The position numbers and the translations under genes were made by a program. Positions 1 to 7,328 of a DNA stretch of 21,052 nt are shown here, in pieces. This DNA comes from JAZDHV01 sp043810355 (GTDB lineage: Archaea; Nanobdellota; Nanobdellia; Woesearchaeales; JAGVYU01). The stretch covers positions 1 through 21,052 of the forward strand of contig JBDROB010000029.1 in assembly GCA_043810355.1 (NCBI GenBank), written 5' to 3'. The notes under the pieces were generated by a model. That model made no database searches and was not told the origin of the DNA. It saw only the letters and a list, made by a program, of their open reading frames with translations. Numbering within the stretch: position 1 is the first letter of the stretch; every line of letters begins with the position of its first letter.

Positions 1-397
1 TCCATTCTCCTAATCTCTTATCTTTTCTGAATACATAATTACAGAATTTCTTTAGGATGTTCTCATAGGTTTCTAATGTGCTATTGCTTACATTATTGTT
101 CTCTATGATACTTTGGTAGTAGATTTTAAAATCATCTACATCTACTTCATCATAAGGTCTTTTTATTGAAGCTCCAAAATCTCTTAAAATCCTAAATATT
201 TGCATTAAGTACCTGGGGGATATGTTAATACTTTTTTCAGTTAATAAATGCTTTAGATAATCCAGTAATGCCTCTTGTTGTGGGGGTATTAGCCTTTTAG
301 ACTGTATATATGGTTTTGCAACATCTATATAATTATATATGGGGGTTGTAGATTGATTTATTAATTTGATAATTGATTTATCTATTGAATTTTCCAT
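1..397 (-). CDS. Tyrosine recombinase/integrase, N-terminal part (runs off left edge)
   Basis: An open frame without stops runs from ATG at 397 to the window edge (132 codons). It is helix-rich and reads like the SAM-like core-binding domain of phage/Xer integrases: a helix ending RYLMQIFRILRDFG, a 'DVDDFKIYYQSI' segment, and 'STLETYENILKKFCNYVF', which matches the usual fourth helix. The catalytic domain would lie outside the window, so activity cannot be judged. A GGTGATT ribosome binding site lies at 401-407 and a TATA-like CATATATAAATA at about 416-427. It is divergent from a truncated permease at 560, which suggests an integration boundary. Family call is by pattern only; another helical DNA-binding protein is possible. 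Confidence 0.6.
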   Translation of the reverse strand, partial: MENSIDKSIIKLINQSTTPIYNYIDVAKPYIQSKRLIPPQQEALLDYLKHLLTEKSINISPRYLMQIFRILRDFGASIKRPYDEVDVDDFKIYYQSIIENNNVSNSTLETYENILKKFCNYVFRKDKRLGEW

Positions 398-484
398 ATT
401 AATCACCTTGATAATTATTTATATATGTTTAACCTAATTTTCATATAAAACTAAAATCTTAGAATTAATTTTAATAAAACCATA

Positions 485-558
485 AATTAACTGTGTTAAT
501 TTTTATTTTATATAAAATTAATTAAGGTATTAATTTATTATAAACCTTAAATTAATAC
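485..558. repeat. Overlapping inverted repeats between integrase and truncated permease
   Basis: Three inverted repeats are visible: AATTAAC (485-491) / GTTAATT (495-501); TTAAGGT (522-528) / ACCTTAA (544-550); and GTATTAATTT (527-536) / AAATTAATAC (549-558), a perfect 10-bp pair with a 12-base spacer. The last ends two bases before the first codon of the truncated permease frame. Paired arms next to a tyrosine recombinase gene are the shape of a recombination site; an operator or hairpin in AT-rich DNA is the alternative. Confidence 0.45.
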
Positions 559-559
559 T

Positions 560-955
560 GTGAATTTCATCTTTTCACTGGTTACTTTTTACACTTTGCA
601 GAAAGCAAGGAATGGAGGCATAGTTGCATTGCAGCAGATTGTTGAAAAGATAAATCTGAGTGAGATGGGAATATTGATTGCGACTGTGCTGATTGTTGGA
701 GGGATTGCAACTTTGCTTGCATTGAGGATCACCAAAATATTTGCAAAAGTTATTGGAAAAATAAATTATCAAAAGACTTGCTATTCAATAATATTCTTGA
801 TTATATTTCTTACTATAATCTTTAATGGATTTTTTGGATTATTGATATTATTTACATCATCAGTGATTGGGATGCTTCCTGCATTCTTTATGGTCAAAAG
901 GAGCCTTGCAATGGGATGCCTTCTTTTGCCTGTTATTTTGTTTTTTTTGGTGTAA
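560..955 (+). pseudogene. TctA-like (COG1784/DUF112-type) permease, C-terminal fragment
   Basis: This 131-residue frame from GTG 560 resembles only the last part of archaeal TctA-family membrane proteins (usually around 400 residues): 'KARNGG', then a transmembrane segment near residues 34-53, and the C-terminal hydrophobic stretch with 'GLLILFTSSVIGMLP' and 'MGCLLLPVILFFL'. An in-frame TAA at 548-550 closes the frame upstream, so the N-terminal two thirds are missing. The break coincides with inverted repeats and a divergent integrase, consistent with loss by insertion or recombination. It ends one base before the next gene and may be co-transcribed with it. Transport function is unlikely in this form. 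Confidence 0.6.
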
Positions 956-956
956 A

Positions 957-1373
957 ATGAGAAAAAAATATTATTTAGACACTTCAATTTGGATTGATTT
1001 TTTTGAGAATCGAAATGAGCCAAACAATCCAAAAGAGGACAATGCGGAAAGATTAATTAACCATATAATTAAAAAAGATCACAAATTAATTATTTCAGAC
1101 ATGATAATAGAGGAATTACATATTATTGGGTACCCTTTTAGTGAAATAAAAGAATTGTTTGATCCTTTTAAAAAAATAATAATTTATATTGAATCAAATT
1201 CAAAACAAATTGGGAAATCAAAAGATCTTTCATTAAAAAGAGATATCCCAAAAGGAGATACTATTCATGCATTAATAGCAAGAGATAATCAATCAATTTT
1301 AATAACATTAGACAAACATTTTACAGATATAAGTGATATAATTAAACCAAAAAGACCACAAGATATTTTATGA
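957..1373 (+). CDS. PIN-domain ribonuclease toxin (VapC-like)
   Basis: 138 residues from ATG 957; upstream codons in the same frame overlap the permease fragment and were discarded. PIN-domain acidic residues are present in order: D8 in 'YYLDTSIWIDFF', E52/E53 in 'MIIEELH', D101 in 'PKGDTIHALIARD' and D119 in 'LDKHF'. PIN proteins of toxin-antitoxin systems are Mg-dependent RNases that cut tRNA, rRNA or mRNA. The usual upstream antitoxin is absent. Instead a ribbon-helix-helix gene on the other strand overlaps the last six bases tail to tail and is the probable partner. Transcription may come from the permease fragment's promoter, since the stop-start gap is one base. Confidence 0.8.
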   Translation: MRKKYYLDTSIWIDFFENRNEPNNPKEDNAERLINHIIKKDHKLIISDMIIEELHIIGYPFSEIKELFDPFKKIIIYIESNSKQIGKSKDLSLKRDIPKGDTIHALIARDNQSILITLDKHFTDISDIIKPKRPQDIL

Positions 1374-1625
1374 CTTAAGTTTTTTTTCAATAAAATCAAA
1401 TGCTTTTTCTCTAGCAGAATGAATTTTTTCATCACTAGATTCCCTATTTGAAATCCCTTTCATCTTTGAAAGCTTTCTTAGAATCTCATCTTTTTCTAGA
1501 TCTGAAAGTTTTTGACGGATTGCATCCCTAATAAATTCTGTTCTTGTAGTATATCTATTTTTACTCAATCTAAGATCAACTTCTTTTAATAGGTTATCTT
1601 CCATCTTCAGGCTTATTGTTTGCAT
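1368..1625 (-). CDS. Ribbon-helix-helix (CopG/Arc-type) antitoxin
   Basis: 85 residues. The N-terminus 'MQTISLKMEDNLLKEVDLRLSKN' followed by 'RTEFIRDAIRQKL' is the beta-strand plus two-helix pattern of RHH DNA-binding proteins; the charged C-terminal half would wrap a toxin. The start at 1625 lies about 25 bases from a TATA-like GTTTATATAT (1651-1660, minus strand), so the mRNA is probably leaderless. A 22-bp imperfect palindrome sits between the two (see 1630-1651), consistent with autorepression. The gene is convergent with the PIN toxin and overlaps it by six bases, unlike the normal antitoxin-first operon. Confidence 0.78.
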   Translation of the reverse strand: MQTISLKMEDNLLKEVDLRLSKNRYTTRTEFIRDAIRQKLSDLEKDEILRKLSKMKGISNRESSDEKIHSAREKAFDFIEKKLKS

Positions 1626-1629
1626 GGTA

Positions 1630-1660
1630 TTACTTTGTATATACTAAGTAATATATAAAC
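1630..1660 (-). promoter_or_regulatory. Promoter and operator palindrome of the RHH antitoxin
   Basis: Positions 1630-1651 form a 22-bp inverted repeat (TTACTT, then a GTATATAC centre, then AAGTAA) with one mismatched pair. It directly abuts the TATA-like element at 1651-1660 on the minus strand and covers the expected start-site region. RHH antitoxins typically bind such palindromes; that this one does so is inference. Confidence 0.5.
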
Positions 1661-1901
1661 ATTTCGGTAAAAATCAACCAGAAATATGAAATGATTTTGA
1701 AATGTTCTCAAAACTCACCGAAAATCTTTCTTGAAACTTGAAAAAGTTTTGGTTGGTTTAGGAACAGTCTGAAACCCTTTTTGCATAATCGAAAGTTTTT
1801 CGAACCTGTAAGAGATATTTTGGAAAATTCATGTGAAAGGTTATTAAGGAATGATTTTCTTATAAGTGTATGGTACAAAAGATAATTAATAAAAAAGGGA
1901 A

Positions 1902-1931
1902 AAATTTAAATATATTAATGAATTCATTAAT
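1902..1931 (+). promoter_or_regulatory. TATA box and 18-bp palindromic operator of AbrB-PIN operon
   Basis: A TATA-like AAATTTAAATAT lies at 1902-1913, immediately followed by the perfect 18-bp palindrome ATTAATGAATTCATTAAT at 1914-1931. The ribosome binding site GAGGT (1936-1940) and ATG 1945 follow. A palindrome between the TATA box and the start is where an autoregulatory antitoxin would be expected to bind. Confidence 0.55.
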
Positions 1932-1944
1932 TAATGAGGTAAAG

Positions 1945-2178
1945 ATGATAAAAACAATAAGCAAGGGGTATCAGCTGACAATTCCTGCTGAATTAAGGAA
2001 TGAATTAGGCATGACTATAGGTAGCAAGGTTGATATTGAAATGAGAGACAACAAATTGATAATTAAACCAATAGAAGAGAATTCAATAGAAGAGATGTTT
2101 AATAGAATAGATAGGATGAAACCAGTTCAAGTGACACCTGCTAAAATTGTCAGTATGAAAAGAGAGGTATACAAATAA
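1945..2178 (+). CDS. AbrB/SpoVT-type antitoxin (VapB-like)
   Basis: 77 residues from ATG 1945. The sequence 'KTISKGYQLTIPAELRNELGMTIGSKVDIEMRDNKLIIKP' written in parts ('KGYQLTIPAELR', 'GSKVDIE', 'LIIKP') is the swapped-hairpin AbrB fold, followed by a C-terminal tail expected to neutralise the toxin. The frame is open further upstream to GTG 1870, but a TATA box and a palindrome lie inside that extension and GAGGT sits four bases before ATG 1945, so the shorter start is chosen. The TAA stop overlaps the toxin start (TAATG), implying translational coupling. Confidence 0.85.
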   Translation: MIKTISKGYQLTIPAELRNELGMTIGSKVDIEMRDNKLIIKPIEENSIEEMFNRIDRMKPVQVTPAKIVSMKREVYK

Positions 2179-2546
2179 TGAATTTTATTGATACAAGTGT
2201 GATAGCTCTTGCTTTTATACCCAATCCAAATAAGGAGAAGTGCCGAAGCATAATTCGGGAAGGTGGTGTGATCAATGGATTGGTGTTGATTGAAAGTTTT
2301 GAAGTGATTAAGAGAGTTCTGAAAAGCCATGAACTTGCCTTTAAATCAATCAGAAGCCTTATGGGATCAGGCATTAAAATAATTGAGGTTTCCAATGATT
2401 TGATCTTCGACAGCATAAAAAATGAAAATAAACTCAAAATATTTGATCTTGTGCATTATAGAACAGCATTGAAAGAAGGATGCTCACAGATTCTAAGCTA
2501 TGACAGTCATTTTGATGGTCTAAAGATAAAAAGAGTGGAGCCTTAA
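2178..2546 (+). CDS. PIN-domain ribonuclease toxin (VapC-like)
   Basis: 122 residues. Conserved PIN acidic positions are visible: D5 in 'MNFIDTSVIALAF', E39 in 'LVLIESFEVI', D90 in 'KIFDLVHYRTALKEGC' and D109 in 'ILSYDSHFDGL'. The start ATG shares its A with the antitoxin stop, the classic vapBC arrangement. It is the second PIN toxin within 1.2 kb; the two are not close in sequence and have different antitoxin types, so they are separate modules rather than a duplication. Confidence 0.87.
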   Translation: MNFIDTSVIALAFIPNPNKEKCRSIIREGGVINGLVLIESFEVIKRVLKSHELAFKSIRSLMGSGIKIIEVSNDLIFDSIKNENKLKIFDLVHYRTALKEGCSQILSYDSHFDGLKIKRVEP

Positions 2547-2612
2547 TTAGTTTTTTCGTCTTTCATGCCAAAATGCGAAAGGTTTTAATAGTAAATTAAT
2601 AATAAATGAATT

Positions 2613-2957
2613 ATGGAACAGTTTGAATTCAGAATATTAATGGACAGTGCTATTATGGATTGGCCAATTATATACCAGGTTCTATTTAATTTTGAATATA
2701 TTATTCCTGCTAGAGGTGTTTTTACTAGGACTTATTGGCCTAAACTTATTATTGGAGACAAAATTATAATAGATACAGCTCAATTTATAGGATTTAAAAG
2801 AACTCAACCCATAGTAATAAAATATTCTGAAATAAAAGATGTTAAAAATTCTAAACATACGATAATATTACATTTTAAAAAATATAAACAGGTTATCAAA
2901 TTTAATAGTCCATTTGCCACTGATATTATTAAAATACTTAAAGAAAGGATTATCTAA
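2613..2957 (+). CDS. Hypothetical protein, possible bacterial-type PH (bPH/GRAM-like) domain
   Basis: 114 residues from ATG 2613. Not firmly recognised. The second half alternates short beta strands ('KLIIGDKIIIDT', 'QPIVIKYSEIKDVKNSKHTIILHF', 'KQVIKFNS') and ends in an amphipathic helix 'ATDIIKILKERI', the pattern of bacterial PH-like domains, whose 'I.YSEI.DV' strand is typical. No signal peptide or obvious membrane segment. It stands alone downstream of the AbrB-PIN pair with an AT-rich leader at 2581-2612. A 12-bp interrupted hairpin follows at 2966-3008. Confidence 0.55.
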   Translation: MEQFEFRILMDSAIMDWPIIYQVLFNFEYIIPARGVFTRTYWPKLIIGDKIIIDTAQFIGFKRTQPIVIKYSEIKDVKNSKHTIILHFKKYKQVIKFNSPFATDIIKILKERII

Positions 2958-2965
2958 TTTTTCCA

Positions 2966-3008
2966 CTTGAATAATTTCGCCTTCTACACTCTTATACGAA
3001 AATTCAAG
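2966..3008. terminator. Hairpin downstream of the PH-like gene
   Basis: CTTGAAT (2966-2972) pairs with ATTCAAG (3002-3008) and TTTCG (2975-2979) with CGAAA (2997-3001), a 12-bp stem with a two-base bulge and 17-base loop. It starts just after the stop at 2957. No clean T-run follows, so a 3'-end processing or termination role is only suggested by position. Confidence 0.3.
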
Positions 3009-3088
3009 AATGTTTTAGTATATGAGCATCATCAAAGTTTTTCGTTTTATAGAATTAGATGATAAAAAAAATAAAATAAGTAAATTTA

Positions 3089-3325
3089 TTATTTATCAAC
3101 ACACTTTGCTACACCACCATCTAGTTCGCATTTTTGATCTGATGTGCAATCTCCTAAAATATATAAACCTGTAGCAAGATTACAGTTTTTGGCCCATGTA
3201 ACACCATCTTGTATCACACAAGCATTATTGGCAGGATTACACGGAGTTGGTTCACAACCAACAACAAGCAATAAAATCACTATTAAACCAAAAATCATTA
3301 AGAAAAACAAATTCTTTCTTTCCAT
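3089..3325 (-). CDS. Small cysteine-rich lipoprotein
   Basis: 78 residues. A basic N-terminus (MERKN), a hydrophobic stretch at residues 6-23, and 'LLVVGC' with C24 fit a lipobox, so the mature protein would be a lipid-anchored surface peptide of about 55 residues. Six more cysteines (29, 36, 48, 60, 66, 75) could form three disulfides. The 'CNPANNACVIQDGVTWAKNC' region and 'CTSDQKCELDGGVAKC' resemble short extracellular cysteine-knot-like modules, but no family is recognised. GGTGAT lies just upstream of ATG 3325. Monocistronic and divergent from eL33. Confidence 0.65.
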   Translation of the reverse strand: MERKNLFFLMIFGLIVILLLVVGCEPTPCNPANNACVIQDGVTWAKNCNLATGLYILGDCTSDQKCELDGGVAKCVDK

Positions 3326-3428
3326 AATATCACCTCATTCTATTTATCATGTATTTTTTAGATATGAAATATTAATCCTATTTCTTATATTTAAAGATTC
3401 CTATATTTGTTTGATATAAATAGTAATC

Positions 3429-3460
3429 TTTTTAAATAGCCATAAACTTCTATTCTATTA
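3429..3460 (+). promoter_or_regulatory. TATA box of the eL33 gene (leaderless)
   Basis: TTTTTAAATA at 3429-3438 is centred 26 bases before ATG 3460, so transcription should begin at or next to the start codon. No ribosome binding site is present, as expected for a leaderless archaeal mRNA. Confidence 0.6.
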
Positions 3461-3720
3461 TGAAAGCAGTAATTGTGAATTTCAGAAGAAACAGGCACAC
3501 CCAGACCTGTAATCATATAATCCTAAAAGTAGATGGGATTGAGAAAAGGGAGAAAGCTGAATCTTTGGTCGGCAAAGATATCAAATGGACATCTCCTGGA
3601 AAGCAGAAGAAGGAGATAAAGGGAAAGATTGCAGCTGCACACGGCAATAAAGGAGCTGTAAGGGCAATAATGGAAAAAGGCATGCCTGGACAGAGTATTG
3701 GCCAGAAGATTGAGATTTAA
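3460..3720 (+). CDS. rpl35ae: 50S ribosomal protein eL33 (L35Ae)
   Basis: 86 residues, the normal size of the archaeal protein. Diagnostic segments are 'NFRRNRHTQTCNHIILKVDGI', read as 'RRNRHTQTCNHIIL', then 'AESLVGKDIKWTSPGKQKKEIKGKI', read as 'LVGKDIKWTSPGKQKK', then 'AAHGNKGAVRAIMEKGMPGQSIG' with the G-N-K-G-A-V-R-A motif. It is a large-subunit protein found in archaea and eukaryotes but not bacteria, which is direct evidence of domain. Monocistronic with its own strong TATA box. Confidence 0.93.
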   Translation: MKAVIVNFRRNRHTQTCNHIILKVDGIEKREKAESLVGKDIKWTSPGKQKKEIKGKIAAAHGNKGAVRAIMEKGMPGQSIGQKIEI

Positions 3721-4045
3721 GTTATTTCTCGTTTTTTATTAATAGAATTTTAATAATAATAATTTTCGTTTTGCTAATAGCTGGACGTCTATATGCAAAA
3801 TGTGTTTATTTTGACTTTTGATGATTTTTGTTAAAGAAGCATTGAGTTTACTTTTGATTTTTATAGAAATGGGACAGAGAAAGCTAATTCAATACGAATT
3901 CTGTATAGGGTTTTGTGGTATTAGGAATTCGAACAAAATTACCCTAAAAAACTTTAAAAACAAACTCTCATTATTATCACAATAAAACCCAAATCTTTAA
4001 ATAAGGAATTTCAATCTCAAATAAGAGATTTAAAGGTGAATTGTA
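3721..4045. other. Gene-poor stretch between eL33 and the glycosyltransferase operon
   Basis: No recognisable gene. A 38-codon frame from ATG 3869 has neither a convincing ribosome binding site nor family similarity. The only functional signal is the promoter of the downstream operon: TTTAAATA at 3996-4003 followed by AAGGTGA at 4033-4039 before the TTG start at 4046. Confidence 0.5.
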
Positions 4046-4747
4046 TTGAAAAAAGTATCAATAATCGTACCAGTATACAATGAAGAGAATAGGGCATCAG
4101 ATTTCCTTAATTCACTAGTCAAGTTCTGCAGGGTCAATCTAGAGGATTATGAGATCCTTTTTGTGAATGACGGAAGCACAGACAACACAATTGAAATGCT
4201 TAAGAAACTGGCATTAGGCAATTCATCTATCAAGATCTTCACTTACAAAGAGAATAAAGGCAAAGGCGCAGCTGTCCAGATAGGAGTCTTCAAAGCAGAA
4301 GGAGAAAAGATCATATTCATTGATGCAGACGGGTCAATCCCAGCTGATGAGATTCCAAAAATGGTGCAAGAGCTTCAGAATTATGATGTTGTAGTTGGAT
4401 CAAGGACAAACAAGGACTCTGAAGTGAGACAGCCATTCTACAGGATGCTGACAGGAGTCACATTCAACATTATAGTCAACCTCTTGTACAATGTCAAAAT
4501 CAAGGACAACTTATGCGGTTTCAAGGGTTTTAAGAAAGATGCTGCAACTGACTTGTTCAAAGACCTAATAGACAAGAGATGGGTGTTTGATGTTGAAGTA
4601 TTCTTCAAGATAAGGAAGAGAGGATACTCATTAAAAGACATTCCGATAAATTGGGTGTATAAGTCTGGATCAAAGATTACTTTATTTGACCCAATCAAGA
4701 TGTTCTTCAGACTGATTGTCTTAAGACTAAAGCTGATGAAACAATAA
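4046..4747 (+). CDS. GT2 glycosyltransferase, dolichyl-phosphate glucosyl/mannosyltransferase (Alg5/DPM1-like)
   Basis: 233 residues from TTG 4046, chosen because AAGGTGA ends seven bases upstream and the family N-terminus 'KVSIIVPVYNEE' follows directly. The GT-A fold motifs are D42 in 'VNDGSTDNT', D93-A-D95 in 'FIDADGSIP' (metal/nucleotide-sugar site), 'VVGSR', 'LCGFKGF' and 'RWVFDVE'. This set matches dolichyl-phosphate-glucose/mannose synthases that charge a lipid phosphate with a sugar at the inner membrane face. No C-terminal membrane segments, as in Alg5/DPM1 short forms. Two bases separate its stop from the membrane glycosyltransferase that would use the lipid-linked sugar. The exact sugar cannot be told. 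Confidence 0.85.
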   Translation: MKKVSIIVPVYNEENRASDFLNSLVKFCRVNLEDYEILFVNDGSTDNTIEMLKKLALGNSSIKIFTYKENKGKGAAVQIGVFKAEGEKIIFIDADGSIPADEIPKMVQELQNYDVVVGSRTNKDSEVRQPFYRMLTGVTFNIIVNLLYNVKIKDNLCGFKGFKKDAATDLFKDLIDKRWVFDVEVFFKIRKRGYSLKDIPINWVYKSGSKITLFDPIKMFFRLIVLRLKLMKQ

Positions 4748-4749
4748 AA

Positions 4750-6423
4750 ATGGATAAGGCCAATAAGATTTTGCTGATAATAATCCTAATTGCAATACTT
4801 ATCAGAATATTTGGAATAGGAAACATACTGACAAATGATGAGTCAGCCTATTCCTTCAGCATCAGAGACAGGGAATTCTTTTCTACAAGCAATGCAAACC
4901 AGCCACCATTATTCCACTGGACAGGAGCTGTCATCTATGCAATATTTCCATTTGACACAATAGGAATAAGGCTACAGCCATTTATTTTTTCAATCCTGAA
5001 CATTCTAATCGTCTATCTGATATGCAAGAGATTCTTCAGCAAAAAGATTGGTTTGATGGCAGCAGGGATAATGGCATTCTCATATTGGCATGTGTTTGGA
5101 TCATTGATGATTGAGACAAATGGATCAAGCCTGATGTTTTTCAGCCTTGCCTCAATATATTATTATTTCAGGTTCAATGATGAGAAGAATTACAAGTATC
5201 TTGCAGTATCAGGCATATTTTTTGGTCTTGCATTTTTGACAAGGATTACAGCAATACTGCTAATTGGCATAATTGGGCTGTATCATCTCTGGCAGACAAA
5301 AAAAGTTTGGAAAACAGCCAAAGACATTTCCTTATTTGTCATGATTGGCGGAATCATCTACTCAATATTTCCAATATTATCATTCCTGATTGACCCATTC
5401 TTTTTTTATCAGGCAACAATAGGCCATAACCTGAGCTATGTGCAAGGAGGAGGATTATTTTCCATTTCAATATTAATCCAATTCCTGCAGGCATTGATAA
5501 TATCCTCACCATTATTCATTGGACTGCTCCTGGTATACCTAATAAATTTTGATAAAAAAAGGTATAATAAGAAAGAGCTCATGTTTCTGATCCAGATTAT
5601 TGTTGTATTTCTTTTTTACACTTTGATTGTGAAAGATCCATTTAGACCAGTTGAAAGATATTTCATGATATTGATACCAGGATTGAGCATTCTAGGAGCT
5701 ATAGGCATATCAAAGTTCAGGTTCAGCAAGAAAGAGCTTATGTTCTCAGCAATATCATTATTGCTCTTGCTGGTATTATTGTATATCCCTAATCTTATGG
5801 AATCAAGGTTTATTCCATTTTATCCAAAAACAGGATTCATCAATGAAGCAATCGATTTAAACTGGAATTTCTTAGTTCCATTCACTGGAGGATCTGGTCC
5901 AGCTGGATTTTACATAACATTCACAACAATAGCATTAGGGTTTATCCTGGCATTTGGGTTCTTATTGATTGGTATCTATTTTATATTGATGAAAAAAAAC
6001 AAGGTTGCAAGAATATTCATATTGTTATTTCTAGCAGCATCATTTGCATATAATTTTGTCTTGATTGAAGAATATCTTTTCTCTTCTGCAAATCCAGATA
6101 TTGGCATGATAAATGTCCAGATAAAAGATTATGCACTTGAAAATGACTTAAATGAACCTGTATATATCTTCAGGAATTTTGCATTGAGATATTATATTGG
6201 CGAGAAATATGATGATGTTAGGTTTCTTGATTTTAATAATGATACAGCTGAGAGTGCTGCAATACTAGGCCAAGAATTGGGTGAGGAGAAAGCAAGCGTG
6301 CTGTTTATAGACTTTCCTTCAATAGATAAAGATGGAAATCTGTTTAAGACATTAAATGAATGCAAAAAAAGAAAAACTTTTTCTGATAAAGGACAGACTA
6401 TTGGTTATGTATTTGAATGCTAA
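4750..6423 (+). CDS. PMT/ArnT-family membrane glycosyltransferase (GT-C fold)
   Basis: 557 residues. The first transmembrane helix (about 6-23) is followed by 'LTNDESAY' with D30-E31, the acidic pair of the first extracytoplasmic loop in the GT39/GT83 superfamily, and by 'NQPPLFHW', the typical PPL motif. About a dozen hydrophobic helices follow; the last roughly 120 residues form a soluble extracytoplasmic domain. Such enzymes move a sugar from a polyprenyl phosphate to protein or lipid. It is in an operon with the lipid-sugar synthase two bases upstream, which supports a surface-glycosylation pathway. Acceptor unknown. Its stop overlaps the end of the convergent gene at 6420. Confidence 0.85.
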   Translation: MDKANKILLIIILIAILIRIFGIGNILTNDESAYSFSIRDREFFSTSNANQPPLFHWTGAVIYAIFPFDTIGIRLQPFIFSILNILIVYLICKRFFSKKIGLMAAGIMAFSYWHVFGSLMIETNGSSLMFFSLASIYYYFRFNDEKNYKYLAVSGIFFGLAFLTRITAILLIGIIGLYHLWQTKKVWKTAKDISLFVMIGGIIYSIFPILSFLIDPFFFYQATIGHNLSYVQGGGLFSISILIQFLQALIISSPLFIGLLLVYLINFDKKRYNKKELMFLIQIIVVFLFYTLIVKDPFRPVERYFMILIPGLSILGAIGISKFRFSKKELMFSAISLLLLLVLLYIPNLMESRFIPFYPKTGFINEAIDLNWNFLVPFTGGSGPAGFYITFTTIALGFILAFGFLLIGIYFILMKKNKVARIFILLFLAASFAYNFVLIEEYLFSSANPDIGMINVQIKDYALENDLNEPVYIFRNFALRYYIGEKYDDVRFLDFNNDTAESAAILGQELGEEKASVLFIDFPSIDKDGNLFKTLNECKKRKTFSDKGQTIGYVFEC

Positions 6424-6815
6424 AATCCAATAAATCCTCCTATTATCAACAAATTTCCAGCTATCACTAAAATTATGTTAATGATCAATTCTGTCAATGG
6501 CGGAAGGAATAAAAATATGCCAAATGAATTAAGGCCATAAAGGAAGATCACAAACGCGACTACAAAAGACAATACCATTATAGATTTGGCAAAGGTTCCA
6601 AAAGACTGGAACTCATGATAACCATCAATGATCAGCACAATAGACCCGACCATAGCGATTGTCCATAAGATGAATTCAGGAATCTTTGGAATAGACCAGC
6701 TTATCACTCCAATTGAATTTAGGATTGGGATAATACTCAAAATCAATAATATGATTCCCATAACAATAGAAACAATCTTTCTTGTTCCAAGCATCATAAA
6801 ACCTTTTTTATCCAT
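6420..6815 (-). CDS. Hypothetical four-helix membrane protein
   Basis: 131 residues from ATG 6815. A GTG in the same frame lies nine bases upstream but forms part of the ribosome binding site GGTGA (6821-6825), so ATG is chosen. Predicted transmembrane segments near residues 13-36, 48-64, 77-95 and 109-129; short loops, no recognised family. It lies 14 bases after the coiled-coil gene at 6830 on the same strand, so the two probably form an operon. Its tail overlaps the glycosyltransferase by four bases. Confidence 0.7.
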   Translation of the reverse strand: MDKKGFMMLGTRKIVSIVMGIILLILSIIPILNSIGVISWSIPKIPEFILWTIAMVGSIVLIIDGYHEFQSFGTFAKSIMVLSFVVAFVIFLYGLNSFGIFLFLPPLTELIINIILVIAGNLLIIGGFIGF

Positions 6816-6829
6816 TGAAATCACCTTTT

Positions 6830-7249
6830 TTAAAACCTAAAGATAAGTTTGCCAACATGCCCTCTTCCAGAGGCAGTCCTTCTTGCCTGCCTTTTCAATA
6901 ATCTTGCCTTGTTGAGCAATTCCCTTAATTTTTTTAATTCCTCATTGATCTTAGTCAATTGAGCTGGGTTGCTTCTGTCAACAGATCTTCTAGCTCTTCT
7001 CAACTCATGGATCTTTTCAATCAAAGCTCTTGCTCCTGATTTTGTAGTGTTCATCACAAGATAAGATTTGTTTCTAAGCTCAGCCTCAATTGCTTCAATG
7101 ACATGAAGCTGCTGCTCAAACATCTCAATCTGACGGTCTAAAGTTGAGCTTTGGATCTGCCTGTCAAGCATATCTAATTTCTTAAGACATCTCTGGATAA
7201 ACATATAAGAATCAACATTTCTGACTGCACCACTCACTTTCCTTGCCAT
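6830..7249 (-). CDS. Hypothetical basic coiled-coil protein
   Basis: 139 residues, almost wholly helical with heptad character ('LDRQIEMFEQQLHVIEAIEAEL', given here as LDRQIEMFEQQL plus continuation, and 'INEELKKLRELLNKARLLKRQ'). The C-terminal tail 'RRTASGRGHVGKLIFRF' is strongly basic and could touch nucleic acid or membrane. No signal or transmembrane segment, no family recognised. TTTTATATA around 7272-7281 on the minus strand is placed for a leaderless ATG at 7249. Leads a probable two-gene unit with the membrane protein downstream. Confidence 0.72.
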   Translation of the reverse strand: MARKVSGAVRNVDSYMFIQRCLKKLDMLDRQIQSSTLDRQIEMFEQQLHVIEAIEAELRNKSYLVMNTTKSGARALIEKIHELRRARRSVDRSNPAQLTKINEELKKLRELLNKARLLKRQARRTASGRGHVGKLIFRF

Positions 7250-7328
7250 AATATATATTTTATATTATAGGTATATAAAATTTTTGATTATACCCGCTCT
7301 GTCCTGAGATTTGTTATCAACAATCAAA

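Noticed and set aside
867..956. N-terminal extension of the first PIN toxin
   Set aside because: It lies wholly inside the permease fragment in another frame, and the PIN fold begins exactly at ATG 957.
3869..3985. 38-codon frame between eL33 and the glycosyltransferase operon
   Set aside because: No promoter or ribosome binding site in the right place and an unremarkable product.
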